A stretch of DNA of 64,000 nt, taken from positions 4,313,501-4,377,500 of the forward strand of contig CM042022.1 in assembly GCA_023525975.1 (NCBI GenBank). The letters are read 5' to 3'. This DNA is from Smallanthus sonchifolius (taxonomy: Eukaryota; Streptophyta; Magnoliopsida; Asterales; Asteraceae). Numbering within the stretch: the first letter of the stretch is position 1; each line of letters begins with the position of its first letter. Below, in pieces: positions 14,159-24,153 of this stretch. The notes beneath the pieces are model-generated. The model made no database searches and was not told where the DNA came from. It saw only the letters and a list, made by a program, of their open reading frames with translations. Both the position numbers and the translations under genes were made by a program.

Positions 14159-14499
14159 TACACATATAATTATAACTAAATACATATGTAAAAAGATATA
14201 GATACATTTATAAATTTGTAAGTAAAATTAAGAGTTACATAGACAATTTATTTAGTATAATCAAATGTGTACATATATTTACACAAAAATATATACACAT
14301 ATATGAGTATATAAGCATCCTTGAAGTGTGTTATAGGGGAATGGCATGTAATGCAAGGTTGAAAGATTGAGTTGATATATGTTTAAAATAATAGTTAATG
14401 TGACATAATATGTTTTAAACAAGTACTGGATTTATGTGTTGTGTTATTATTGTATAAATAAATAAATAATAATAAGGCAGGGAAATTATGGATGTTGCA
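11450..14499 (-). repeat. LTR, copy C (3050 bp), right end of the array
   Basis: This is the most complete LTR in the window. It keeps the ~164-bp segment at about 12457-12620 that copy B lacks, and its TA microsatellite (about 14109-14155) is expanded relative to copies A and B. It ends in TGCA exactly where a Copia RNase H frame begins, so 14499/14500 is the insertion junction. The next five bases, CAAAT, should be the target duplication; its partner is left of the window. Confidence 0.85.
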
Positions 14500-15153
14500 C
14501 AAATGAGAATGGTACCTTATGCCTTAGTAGTTGAAAGCCTTATGTATGCTCAAGTCTGTACTCGTCTAGATATCGCTCATACTGCTAGAATGCTAGGCCG
14601 TTAACAGACTAATCATGGTCTTGATCATTGGAAAGCAGCTAAGAAAGTGCTTCGATATCTAGAAGGGACGAAAGACTATAAACTAACCTATAGAAGAAGT
14701 GACAATTTTGATTTTGACTTTTCTAAATGCAAAGATGACAAGAAATCCACTTCGGGGTATATCTTTATGTTAGCTGGCGGACCTATCTCATGGAAGAGTC
14801 ATAAGCAACAGTTGACTACAACATCCTCTATGATGGCAGAATACATCGTTGTTTATAATGCGACCTGTCATGGCATGTTGCTAAAGAATCTTATCACTGG
14901 ACTCAAAGTAGTTAATTCCTTATCTAGACCATTGAAGCTTTACTGTGATAACTCAGTTACTGTTAGTTTCTCGAACAGTAACAGTTCGACTAGAGCTGGA
15001 TTATATCTTGATACAAAGTACTTGTTCGTACGTGAGCGAGTTGAGGAAAATAATCTTTGTATTGAGTATATAAGTACTAAGGTTATGCTTGCGGATCCGA
15101 TGACTAAAGGTCTCCCTCCTAAAGTATTCGAAGAACATGTTTCAAAGATGTAA
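14500..15153 (+). pseudogene. Copia pol relic (end of RT and RNase H)
   Basis: The frame starts at the array junction with QMRMVPYALVVESLMYA, the Copia motif at the RT/RNase H junction, followed by TRLDIAH. An in-frame TAA lies at 14602-14604. Beyond it are RNase H blocks: KKSTSGYIF, ISWKSHKQQ, a divergent MMAEYI where active elements have a SSAEAEY-like motif, YCDNS, and ADPMTKGLPP near the end. Gag, integrase and most of RT are absent; they should lie left of the array. It is an old, inactive copy used as target by the Gypsy element. Confidence 0.85.
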
Positions 15154-16579
15154 AGAGATTCAAGTTCTTTTAATCAATGAATATGAACAATTGTGTGTCT
15201 TCATATTCTCTCTAATCTTTCTTCATTATTCTTTATGGTATAGGAGCTAATCATAGAAGACTTTCGTTAGTTTGTATGAAAGTTGGATAAAAAGTGTTAG
15301 GCTTGTTTGAAAATTTCTTGATCTTTGATCTCTAGTTTTTGCGCAAATATTGGATATCTGTAATCTGATTTTATCCTAACTTTGTTCAATTGTGAGTGTG
15401 AGTGAGGCTTTCAACCCTGTATTCTTAAGTTTGAACTTTTGACCCCTTTGCACATGCATTCATTTCACAAAAGCAATTAGTCACATGATTTGAATGATTA
15501 ACCCCTTCAACCACAGAAAGATGAGATCAGGAAGAAAAAGAGTTAATCAACTTAAAAGAAAAGCTCATAAAGTAACCATAATAAAATCATTTTATCAAAA
15601 GATAATCTTTAGATGGGACATGAGTATAATTACTTGTAATTATTACGTTTTTATTCTAATCATAAGCATAACTTCAACAATAACCACCTATCTTTTCTGC
15701 TGGCCTCCTCTAGCACGCTTCATCTCATATTCCATAATTGAGATGAAGTACATGCCAAGGTGTCACAATGAATCAATCCATCTTTTGGATGTTATTATAA
15801 TTCAAAAATTGATCTTCTTTTTATCAAAAACAAATGGTATGAATTCAAAGTTAGAAAAGGAGAGGACACCTATAGCTTTACTTTGTGGGATTTTATCCAA
15901 CTATATCTATATGTGCTTCCATAGTGGTTAGCATGTGTATACCCTCAATATGTCCCCTAGCCTTCTTTCTAATCCATCGGACACTCATCTATGCATCAAG
16001 CCACTTTTCAATTACCCTACCATAAGTTTTATTTATGTTCCAAAATTATACCTCACTTTACATCATGATAAATGAATAAGTAGAAAAAAGAAGAAAAACT
16101 CCTTGTGTTATATCAAATTTACCTAAGATAATACATGATCTAATAAACCCGGCCTCCGAATCCAAATGGATTATGATTATGAGCGGACAAGAAGAAGGGG
16201 ATAGTCACGAATTATACGGTAGAAGATCTTGTTATCGGTTAAATATGATCCAAAGGGTCAAAACTATTCATTTAGTTTTTAATTATGTACTAGTTTTTGT
16301 TTAATTTATATGGTAAGTGATCACAATGATATGTTATTCAGTTGTACACAAGTTTTTAAAAAATATATATACATAAAGCTATTTGCTAATTACTTCTCCA
16401 GATGGGGTTTGGACCATGTGTTGTCAATGGAGATTCTTGATTAAGCATATTATTATTAGTATATATACATACATCGTTTATTCAGGGATTGGCACGCCAC
16501 AGTTCTCTTTAGATACTCGAGAAATTAAGCAAGTAGTGGTAGTAAACTTACCTGCAGAATAGTAAATCCTCCAAGTCCA
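15154..16579. other. Intergenic, no gene recognised
   Basis: The first part is probably the 3' flank of the Copia relic; no clear 3' LTR was found. A 145-codon open frame (15494-15931) has no recognisable motif and a composition typical of AT-rich chance frames. The last few hundred bases presumably hold the promoter and 5' UTR of the next gene. Confidence 0.5.
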
Positions 16580-19297
16580 ATGGATTATGATAATTTGCCA
16601 ACACTTTCTGAAGCCCATCCTGAAACTATGGATCTTTTATCACACGCATGGTGTGATTTTGCGGTTAAAGAAGCTTTACAACCCAAGTTTCAAAACTAAG
16701 CACTTGTCCTCCATGAGTACTCAATTAACAGTTTTGACGACGGGTCAATGTCCCCTAATTTTAAGGTATGCGCAAGCCACAAATAACAACACATTCAACT
16801 ATTTTTCACATGATGATGCATGTGATGATCTTTGGAAATAAATTTTCAGAAATTGGAGAGCATAAAGATGGATGATACAACAAAGTCCTTAGCCCCATGG
16901 AAGACTAATGATGTGAAGGTAAACCGCTTCTTTCCTTTTATAGAATCTAATCGATGAATTAGTAATGTCAAAATCAAAGCCTTAGAATTTATGCCTAGCA
17001 GTAGAGCCAAAATAACAACAAAAAAAGAAATATGTACCTTTTATATGGATTTTCATATTCCTACTGTTTCATAAGCATCTCCACTTTTAATCTATTAGAC
17101 TTGGAGACTCATGAGTTTTCTTGGTCTTTGTTCAGTCATGGATATGGATGCAACAAGCAATGCACCCTGAAGTGAATTACAGCAGCTGCTTCAGAAAGAA
17201 ATGGGTAGATTATCTAATCAAATTCTTTAAACATATCATTAAACGATCCGATTCCATGTACTTACAAAATATCTCACAATTTCTGCAGCAATCATGGCCT
17301 ATAAATCCCTTTAAATCGTCGCATCTCTCAGTTAAGAAATGGTTGAAAGAGATTAAACGGAAGAAAAAAGAAAATGAGAGGCTACAAAACGCAGAAGTCC
17401 ATGCAGCAATCTCAGTAGCTGGTGTTGCTGCTGCTTTGGCCGCCATAGCTGCCAATAACTCACACCATGGCGGCTCAAATTCTCCCACCACTACAAAGGA
17501 AGCGGCAGTAGCAGCTGCAGCCGCCCTGGTGGCCGCTCACTGTGCAAAAAATGCTGAGGCAATGGGTGCAGAGAAGCAGCAGATCCGCACTGCAATGAGC
17601 TCTGCCATGAGTGCAACAAACACAAGTGACATTCTAACACTCACTGCTGCAGTTTCTACATGTAACTCATAACTTCCACTTCTTTTGAACTATAAACTAA
17701 GTATCATTATTATATATTACATCATGAGAAAAATTGAAAGAACTAATGTTATTCATTGTTAATCTAGCTTAATTTATTTAGATACAATACTAAAGAAACC
17801 AAATAAACTACTTATCAAATCAATTCTAATCACTATTAAGAGTACTTAAATCATCATCATTATTCATTATCATAATCTAAGTAAATTATGTTTCGATGTT
17901 GTTTAGCATTACGAGGAGCTTCAACTCTCAAAACAAGATCTGGATGCAAGAATATGTTAAACACGAACGCTCCAGTACTGCCTATAGAAGAAAACACTGA
18001 TCTTGAGTTTGATTTTGAGCAGTGTCGATTAATTCTAAAAAGAGGGACTGAACTCATAATCATGGCATCAGATGGTAAAGCAAATTTCCCACTTTGGTCT
18101 TCTTTTTAGTTAGATCTTTCTTGGGGGTATTGTGATTATTGATCATGGATTATGTACTGATCTCCATTGTTGAACAGGAAGATGCATGATGAGATCAGTG
18201 TCAATCGTCTTGAATCATGAAGCCAAGGTGCAATTCAAGGCAACTTCTTTGTATAAACTTTGCATTAAGTTAATAGTGACGAGTTTCATGTCAATTTTTT
18301 TGCTTTTATAGGGAATTTAGGAAAATGGTCTTGGTTTATAGGTGAAATTTTGAATTCAAAATGGTTTCTAGGTAATCCAGTCGTTGAGGTAGCAAATTCA
18401 AGAATTTATGACCGGAACCAGCTGAGGTGGCAAGAGGTTGATGGGACTGATCACTGAATCTGCTGGTCAAAGAAGCGGATTCACTTTTCTTTTTCACAGT
18501 GATCAGTCTCATCAACCTCTTGCCACCTCAGCGGCTTCCTGTTAGAAATTCTTGAATCCGCTACCTCAAAGTGTGTTAACTAGAAACCATTTTGAATTCA
18601 AATTTCACCCAGAAACCAAAACCATTCTCCTAAGTCCCCGTATAGAAGAAAAAAGTTCATTTCACGTCCCTGTAGATGTCGCCGCTAACTTCTACATTTT
18701 TACCCTACAGGTTATTCTCAGAACAAGGAAGCCTAATCTGTTGAATGCATTGGCTAACAAGAAAGAAAGTATGTATTTTAACTTGTTACAATAAGATTTA
18801 ATATATTTTTTTTTTAACCATGTGAACTTATGGGCCACCGATACCACACATGTATACACTTAAATCGTACAAAATAAAACATAGAACCTAAGTCATACTT
18901 TCAAATGCTTGTCATGATATAACTTGTTATCTAGTTGATGAAACCTAACCTGTCTACTTGCCACCTTTATAATTTATGCATATTGACATAACATCATGGC
19001 CATTTAGCGACGGATTTGTCTTCTTTGTGACACCCATTTCAAGTTACATGTTACTGGTCTAATACTTTATCTATTTTGACAGGTGTTGTGTTAGATCAGC
19101 ATGTAGAGCTCTACAAGAACCCAGAAGACGACAGGGAAACTTGTTTTCTCATTGTTTTAACAACCACCAGAGGGATAATTAAACTAGATATGATGAACGA
19201 CGATCAGTGTTACAAGATATGGACATGGACTATTAATCATATGCTATCCCTTTTGACCCCGTTCACAAAATATTCACTCCCATATCATAAAAACTAA
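16580..19297 (+). CDS. VAN3-binding-protein-like (DUF828 + PH-like) gene, 8 exons, stop codon in exon 1
   Basis: Proposed exons are 16580-16765, 16850-16918, 17136-17204, 17289-17661, 17907-18074, 18178-18227, 18711-18768 and 19083-19297. They join in frame to 395 codons plus stop, and every junction is GT-AG. Family blocks are PETMDLLSHAWCDFAV, SWIWMQQAMHPE, the alanine-rich AEVHAAISVAGVAAALAA and SDILTLTAA helices, TLKTRSGCKN, and a C-terminal PH-like part with TRGIIKLDM. Relatives (VAB/FORKED-like) bind the ARF-GAP VAN3 and act in vein patterning and auxin-carrier trafficking. A TAA at 16697-16699 (codon 40) interrupts exon 1, although the frame stays family-like up to the splice donor. 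It may be a pseudogene, or translation may start at a later ATG such as 16748. The 84-bp intron 3 is stop-free and may be partly retained. Confidence 0.8.
16697..16699 (+). other. In-frame TAA in exon 1 of the VAN3-binding-like gene
   Basis: The codon follows ...LQPKFQN. The next 22 codons (ALVLHEYSINSFDDGSMSPN and onward) run in the same frame to an AAG|GTATGC donor, so this is a point change rather than an exon end. Confidence 0.75.
18264..18696. mobile_element. Long foldback (inverted-repeat) element in intron 6
   Basis: The left arm (about 18264-18455) is the imperfect reverse complement of the right arm (about 18500-18696). Paired landmarks include GAGGTGGCAAGAGGTTGATG with its complement near 18510-18530, and TTGAATTCAAAATGGTTTCT with its complement near 18582-18601. 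The short loop holds a 21-nt motif (18459-18479) also found near 56.5 kb. The size and long arms fit a non-autonomous Mutator-like or foldback element; a hairpin RNA source is another possibility. It lies wholly inside the intron. Confidence 0.75.
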
Positions 19298-19534
19298 ACG
19301 GCATTGTTGGCTCGTTAATCGATCTATCCTGTATTTCATCTTTATTGTGTAATTATAGACATATTGTTTGCCCAAAATATAATAATTTTACTATTAATGG
19401 TTTGATATATCACAAGTTCATATTTTTTTTATTTGGGACAACCGTATGTCCTAAATTGTAACCTAAATGTTTATGTATAATTTTTTGTGTGGTGGTTGCT
19501 AATATGTTTGTGTCTTGATAATAAGTGGTTGATT

Positions 19535-19769
19535 TAATAATTTTCATTATGATAATGCAAAGTAGAGACAACCTTCGATTGAGTGATTGATTACAAAACA
19601 GAGAAGCAGAGCATAAATACAAGATGAAAACTAGAATTAAGCCTACAATTAGGTCCTGAAAATCAGGCCAAGAATGAACGAGCAATTGTGGTGATTGAGG
19701 AGTGATATGTGGTGATTGAGGAGTGATATGTGGTTGCCATATTTGTGGAGAGATAACCGATTCTCATTA
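19535..19769 (-). repeat. 3' LTR of the Copia element (235 bp)
   Basis: On the plus strand it starts TAATAATTTTC and ends TTCTCATTA. It includes a direct doubling of a ~21-bp unit containing GATTGAGGAGTGATAT near 19692-19733. The first three bases of this LTR (minus strand TAA) act as the stop codon of the polyprotein. Confidence 0.9.
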
Positions 19770-22700
19770 CTCCCTCTCAAATGGAGCATGAAGGTCATGA
19801 GTGCCCAATTTGTCAAGTAGAGCACGAAATTGATGAGTTCCCAATGGTTTTGTTAGAATGTCGGCAATTTGTGTTTTCGTGTCGATTTTCTCGTGATTTA
19901 TTTCTTTAGATTCGACACGCTCTCGGACAAAGTGACAATCCATCTCGACATGTTTTGTGCATTCATGGAACACAGGATTGTTAGCTATGTGGCGTGCCGC
20001 CTGGTTATCACAAAATAAAGGAGTAGGTCCGGTAGGAGGCATTTCGAGTGTCTCAAGTAGCCATCGCATCCATAGAATTTCACTCACTACATGTGCCATT
20101 GCCCGATATTCTGCTTCCGCCGATGATCGCGATACAACGGATTGCTTCTTGGACCGCCATGACACGGGAGCTCCTCCCAGGAGTAAGAGATAGTCGGTCC
20201 TAGACCTTCGGGTGAAAGGACATCCTAGCCAATCCGAGTCACAATATGCTGTGAGATTAGTGCCTCCTTCTTTGGGTATGAGAATTCCTTGCCCCGGAGT
20301 GGCTTTGAGGTACCGTAGAACACGATTAGCGGCTTCCATGTGACTTTGTCTTGGGTTGCTGACGAATTGACTCAGGACGTTAACTGCATAAGTAATGTCG
20401 GGTCTTGTGGCTTGTAGATAAAGAAGTTTCCCAACCATTCTTCTGTATTGATGTGCATCAATCTGCGCCTCTTCATCACATTTGTCGAGTTTCAAATTCT
20501 GTTCCATTGGAAATGGACTTGGGCGACAACCGGTCATGCCTGTTTCTTCGAGGATGTCAAGGGTGTATTTTCGTTGACTGAGCACCATTCCTTCCTTGAT
20601 TCGTGCCACTTCAATACCAAGAAAGAACTTTAAAATGCCAAGATCTTTGATGCTGAACTTGTTATTGAGGAAAACCTTGACTTCTTCAATTCTTTTCAAA
20701 TTATTTCCAACAATAATTACATCATCCACATAAATTAGAGCAGCGAGAAAAGCACCCTCACTTTTCAAGGTGAATAAAGAGTGGTCTGCCCCTGTTTGCT
20801 TGAAACCGATTCCCACGAGCGAGTTGGTAAACTTTTGATACCAATTCCTCGAGGCTTGTTTGAGACCATAAAGACTCTTCTTTAGCTTACACACTCTATT
20901 ATCACCTGGTTTAGCAAACCCTTGAGGTATTTTCATGTAGACGTCTTCGTGCAAATCACCATGTAAGAAGGCATTATTTACATCAAGTTGATGCATATGC
21001 CATCTTTGTTTGACAGCAACGGTTAGAAGTGTTCGAACCGTCACTAATTTTGCCATTGGAGCAAAAGTCTCGTGGAAATCTACCCCTTCCATCTGTGTAT
21101 AACCTTTAGCAACGAGCCGCGCTTTGTATCTTTCCACGTCCCCATTCGGCTTGTACTTAATTTTGTACACCCATTTAGAGTCGATCGCTCGTTTACCTTC
21201 TGGCATACTCTCAAGAACCCAAGTATTGTTTTCTTCAAGGGCTTTAATCTCTTGCTTCATAGCTTCTACCCAATGTGGGTCTTGCACTGCGTGCTTATAG
21301 TGTTTTGGCTCATTACGCGAGGTAATGGCCGACAAGAAAGCTTTATGCATATTAGTAAACTTTTCATAAGAAATATAATGCGCTAAAGGGTGTACCGTCG
21401 AGGACTCTTGATTTGAAGTGGGTTGCGTGTGGTCTATAGATGGTGGGAGTTGAACATCGAAATCTTGGAGATGCCGTGGTTGGATCCTGGTCCGTTTTGG
21501 TCTGGGCTCGGACATGTGTTCTGGATCAGGCCCAGTTTCTTCTTCAATGTTTTCTGGACCAACTTCAAAAACGGGCTCAACATAATTCGAAGGAGGGCTC
21601 GGTGTGGGCTGTGAATCGGAAGTGGGCTCATAGGCATGTGGGGGTGTCTCAGGTTGTTGGGTTTCTGGTTGATTGTCCCAAGAATGATCAAGGGGGCTTT
21701 GGTTGGTTATAGTTTCTTCACAGTAATGCCACTTTGATGGTGGGACAAAGATTTCCTCCTTTTCAAACTTAAGATTTGCAAAAGGGAAGATGTCTTCGAA
21801 AAATTTGACGTCTCTTGAGATGACGATTTTACGATGTTGGGTATCATATATTTTGTACCCCTTTGTTCTTGGTGGGTAACCCAAGAAGATTCCCGGTCTC
21901 CCTCTCACTTCGAGCTTGTCTCCTTTGGTTTCGGTATTTTTGTAATAGGCGAGACAACCAAAAACCCTCATGAAGGCATAATCGGGTTCTTGATTGTACA
22001 ACACCTCGTAAGGTGTTTTGTTGTTTATGACGGCGGAAGGCATTCGGTTAATGACATGAGTAGCCGTTAGAACACACTCACCCCAAAACCTTGTTGGCAA
22101 ATTTGCTTCAAATCTCAATGCTCGTGCCATCTCTAACAAGTGCCGGTGCTTCCGCTCAACTACACCATTTTGTTGCGGTGTGTGGGGGCAAGTTGTTTCG
22201 AGATTTATTCCCTCATTTGCATAAAATTCGAGCATGCGGTTCGATGTGAATTCTCCTCCGTTGTCACATCTTACCCTTTTAATGGTTTTCTCGAATTGAG
22301 TTTGGACCATTTTGTGAAAATATATAAGGCACGTGCTTGCCTCATCCTTATGTTTAAGGAGAAACACCCAAACGGCACGACTAAAGTCATCTACTATGGT
22401 CAAAAAATAGCTTGCATGTGTGAGGGAGGGTGTTCGGTATTTGCCCCATACATCACAATGTATAAGATCGAAACAAGCATGGGTTTTTGTGGTACTAACG
22501 GGAAACGGTAATCTTGTAAACTTTGCTTTAACACAAGAATCACAAAAATCTTTAGAGTTCATGGAGACATTTTTAAGAAAATGAAAATAAGGAACTTTAG
22601 AGTTGGATGGGTGGCCCAATCTCTTATGCCATGTGCTGTAAGTAGTCACCATTGCTTGTCTCTTGGCTCTCACCATTCTCATCCTGTATAGACCACCTTG

Positions 22701-24092
22701 ACAATCACCCACTCCAATCAATTTCCTCGAACTCAAGCCCTGCATAACACAAAATTTTGGAAAGAATGTTATGGCACATTGTAAATCTTGTGAAAGTCTA
22801 CTAACTGACAGTAAGTTGCATTTAAAATTGGGAACATGGAGAACTTCATTAACCGTCATTCCATTAGGTAGAGTGTAATCTCCTCTACCCTTTACGGTTA
22901 TTGCTTCACCATTTGGTATGGTGACGGGTGGTTCATATCTCCCTTTTCTTTTGTTTTTAAGTATGGTTTCATCATATGTTATATGTTCTGTTGCACCGGA
23001 ATCGACAACCCAATTACCTTCCTCGCCGATGTTACCTGCCATATTAGCCATAGGTGTCGTGTCTTCTTTATTCACGCCTTCTTTCTTTCCAAATAACTGG
23101 ATGAATTGTTGGTACTGGACAGCGGTCATTCCCGGTATCGGGCTTTCCTCAACTTCTGCAAGAGCCGCCTTTGGCTTCGGTCTCTCTTGCTTACCCTTAC
23201 CTGGCCACCAATCGGGATATCCGATTAGTTTGAAGCAACCGTCTTTGACATGACCATCCTTGCCACAGAGGGTACATCGGCTCACATCAGGTTCACCGAA
23301 GGTCTTCTTGTGTTTCGGTTTGTAAGTTTGTTTCGCGGAAACGTGTGCTTGAAAGGCCGAAGCCTCGTTCACGATCTTCTTTGTTCCTGTGATGCTTCTT
23401 TGCTGCTCATCATCAGCGACCAAGTGGTAAGCAGCAACAAGAGATGGGATGGGCTGCATCGCTAGCATCTGGGTTTGAATAGTACCATAATCGACATCCA
23501 GACCCAATAAGAATTCATAAAGTCTTTCTTTATCCTTCATGTCAACAAGCTTCTTTCCTATTCCACAATCACAACCATTACAGCTGCATTTCAGAATAGG
23601 TAAGGCTGATTGAATTTCATCCCAGAGAACGCGGAGTTTGGTGTAGTATGCTGAAACGGACATCCCATCTTGCTTGGTGTTTGTCAACGACTGCTTCAAC
23701 TCATAGGCTCGGGGAGCGCTTTCTTTGCCGAACCGTTCTTTTAAATCGGCCCATATTTCTCGTGAAGTGGAAGCATACTTCACGTTGGTTCTAATCTCCT
23801 TCTCCATGGCTGTGTTGAGCCAGCCTTTAATCATTGCATCACACCTCATCCATGCCATATAATCGGATGAATCTTCTGTTGGTTTCTTGATTGACCCGTC
23901 TACGAATCCGATCTTGTTCTTGGCGAACAAGAAGTTCTTCATCTCCTGTGACCGGTCGATGTAGTTGCTATCGGTTAGCACGTCATTAACGTGCATTTGC
24001 CTGGGATAATCAGAGGGATGGAGGTAATATGGCGATTCATAATTCACGGTTTGTTCGTTGGTTTTGCTTCTACTGCCTTCATCGCCTACCAT
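19767..24092 (-). CDS. Copia Gag-Pol polyprotein, 1441 aa, intact
   Basis: I place the start at the first ATG after the PBS (protein MVGDEGSRSK...); the frame is also open upstream through the PBS into the 5' LTR. Domains in order: UBN2-type Gag; a CCHC knuckle CTLCGKDGHVKDGC (about 273-286); protease WVVDSGATEHIT (about 362-373); a GAG-pre-integrase HKRLGH motif; a DDE integrase with Asp ~546 (HCDVWG), Asp ~610 (CDNGGEF) and Glu ~646 (NGVVERKH); reverse transcriptase with YVDD; and RNase H with YCDSDW, SSAEAEYRAM and ADILTKPLG. No stop or frameshift is seen, and the near-identical LTRs make this a recent, possibly active copy. The stop is supplied by the LTR's own TAA. Confidence 0.95.
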   Translation of the reverse strand: MVGDEGSRSKTNEQTVNYESPYYLHPSDYPRQMHVNDVLTDSNYIDRSQEMKNFLFAKNKIGFVDGSIKKPTEDSSDYMAWMRCDAMIKGWLNTAMEKEIRTNVKYASTSREIWADLKERFGKESAPRAYELKQSLTNTKQDGMSVSAYYTKLRVLWDEIQSALPILKCSCNGCDCGIGKKLVDMKDKERLYEFLLGLDVDYGTIQTQMLAMQPIPSLVAAYHLVADDEQQRSITGTKKIVNEASAFQAHVSAKQTYKPKHKKTFGEPDVSRCTLCGKDGHVKDGCFKLIGYPDWWPGKGKQERPKPKAALAEVEESPIPGMTAVQYQQFIQLFGKKEGVNKEDTTPMANMAGNIGEEGNWVVDSGATEHITYDETILKNKRKGRYEPPVTIPNGEAITVKGRGDYTLPNGMTVNEVLHVPNFKCNLLSVSRLSQDLQCAITFFPKFCVMQGLSSRKLIGVGDCQGGLYRMRMVRAKRQAMVTTYSTWHKRLGHPSNSKVPYFHFLKNVSMNSKDFCDSCVKAKFTRLPFPVSTTKTHACFDLIHCDVWGKYRTPSLTHASYFLTIVDDFSRAVWVFLLKHKDEASTCLIYFHKMVQTQFEKTIKRVRCDNGGEFTSNRMLEFYANEGINLETTCPHTPQQNGVVERKHRHLLEMARALRFEANLPTRFWGECVLTATHVINRMPSAVINNKTPYEVLYNQEPDYAFMRVFGCLAYYKNTETKGDKLEVRGRPGIFLGYPPRTKGYKIYDTQHRKIVISRDVKFFEDIFPFANLKFEKEEIFVPPSKWHYCEETITNQSPLDHSWDNQPETQQPETPPHAYEPTSDSQPTPSPPSNYVEPVFEVGPENIEEETGPDPEHMSEPRPKRTRIQPRHLQDFDVQLPPSIDHTQPTSNQESSTVHPLAHYISYEKFTNMHKAFLSAITSRNEPKHYKHAVQDPHWVEAMKQEIKALEENNTWVLESMPEGKRAIDSKWVYKIKYKPNGDVERYKARLVAKGYTQMEGVDFHETFAPMAKLVTVRTLLTVAVKQRWHMHQLDVNNAFLHGDLHEDVYMKIPQGFAKPGDNRVCKLKKSLYGLKQASRNWYQKFTNSLVGIGFKQTGADHSLFTLKSEGAFLAALIYVDDVIIVGNNLKRIEEVKVFLNNKFSIKDLGILKFFLGIEVARIKEGMVLSQRKYTLDILEETGMTGCRPSPFPMEQNLKLDKCDEEAQIDAHQYRRMVGKLLYLQATRPDITYAVNVLSQFVSNPRQSHMEAANRVLRYLKATPGQGILIPKEGGTNLTAYCDSDWLGCPFTRRSRTDYLLLLGGAPVSWRSKKQSVVSRSSAEAEYRAMAHVVSEILWMRWLLETLEMPPTGPTPLFCDNQAARHIANNPVFHECTKHVEMDCHFVRERVESKEINHEKIDTKTQIADILTKPLGTHQFRALLDKLGTHDLHAPFERE

Positions 24093-24142
24093 TGGATTCT
24101 TTGATTTGTCGTGGTTTTGATTGGGTTTTTTTTTTAAGATCG

Positions 24143-24153
24143 CTCTGATACCA
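24143..24153 (-). promoter_or_regulatory. Primer-binding site of the Copia element
   Basis: CTCTGATACCA is the complement of the initiator tRNA-Met PBS. No spacer separates it from the 5' LTR, which helps fix the LTR end at 24154. Confidence 0.9.

Larger units (their letters stand above)
1..14499 (-). mobile_element. Tandem LTR array of a non-autonomous Ty3/Gypsy element (3 LTRs, 2 internal regions)
   Basis: Positions 1-6784 repeat almost perfectly at 6785-13731, and 13732-14499 starts a third copy. The array resolves as part of an LTR (1-750), internal region, LTR, internal region, LTR. On the minus strand each LTR starts TGCAACATCC and ends GGGGTGTGACA, followed three bases later by a primer-binding site complementary to initiator tRNA-Met. 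Both internal regions are 3915 bp and lack any gag or pol frame. Just before the LTR start the minus strand reads GGGACGAAATTCC and then a G-rich tract, as in the pol tail and polypurine tract of Tekay-type chromoviruses. I infer a LARD-like derivative made tandem by unequal LTR recombination; assembly duplication is possible. Confidence 0.85.

Noticed and set aside
15494..15931. 145-codon open frame after the Copia relic
   Set aside because: No homology recognised, composition like the AT-rich flank, no sign of splicing or neighbours.
16587..16841. 84-codon frame overlapping exon 1 of the VAN3-binding-like gene
   Set aside because: Wrong frame; the true exon frame carries the family motif PETMDLLSHAW.
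21072..21386. Plus-strand frames across the Copia polyprotein (e.g. 21072-21386, 22140-22511)
   Set aside because: Shadows of the long minus-strand Gag-Pol frame.
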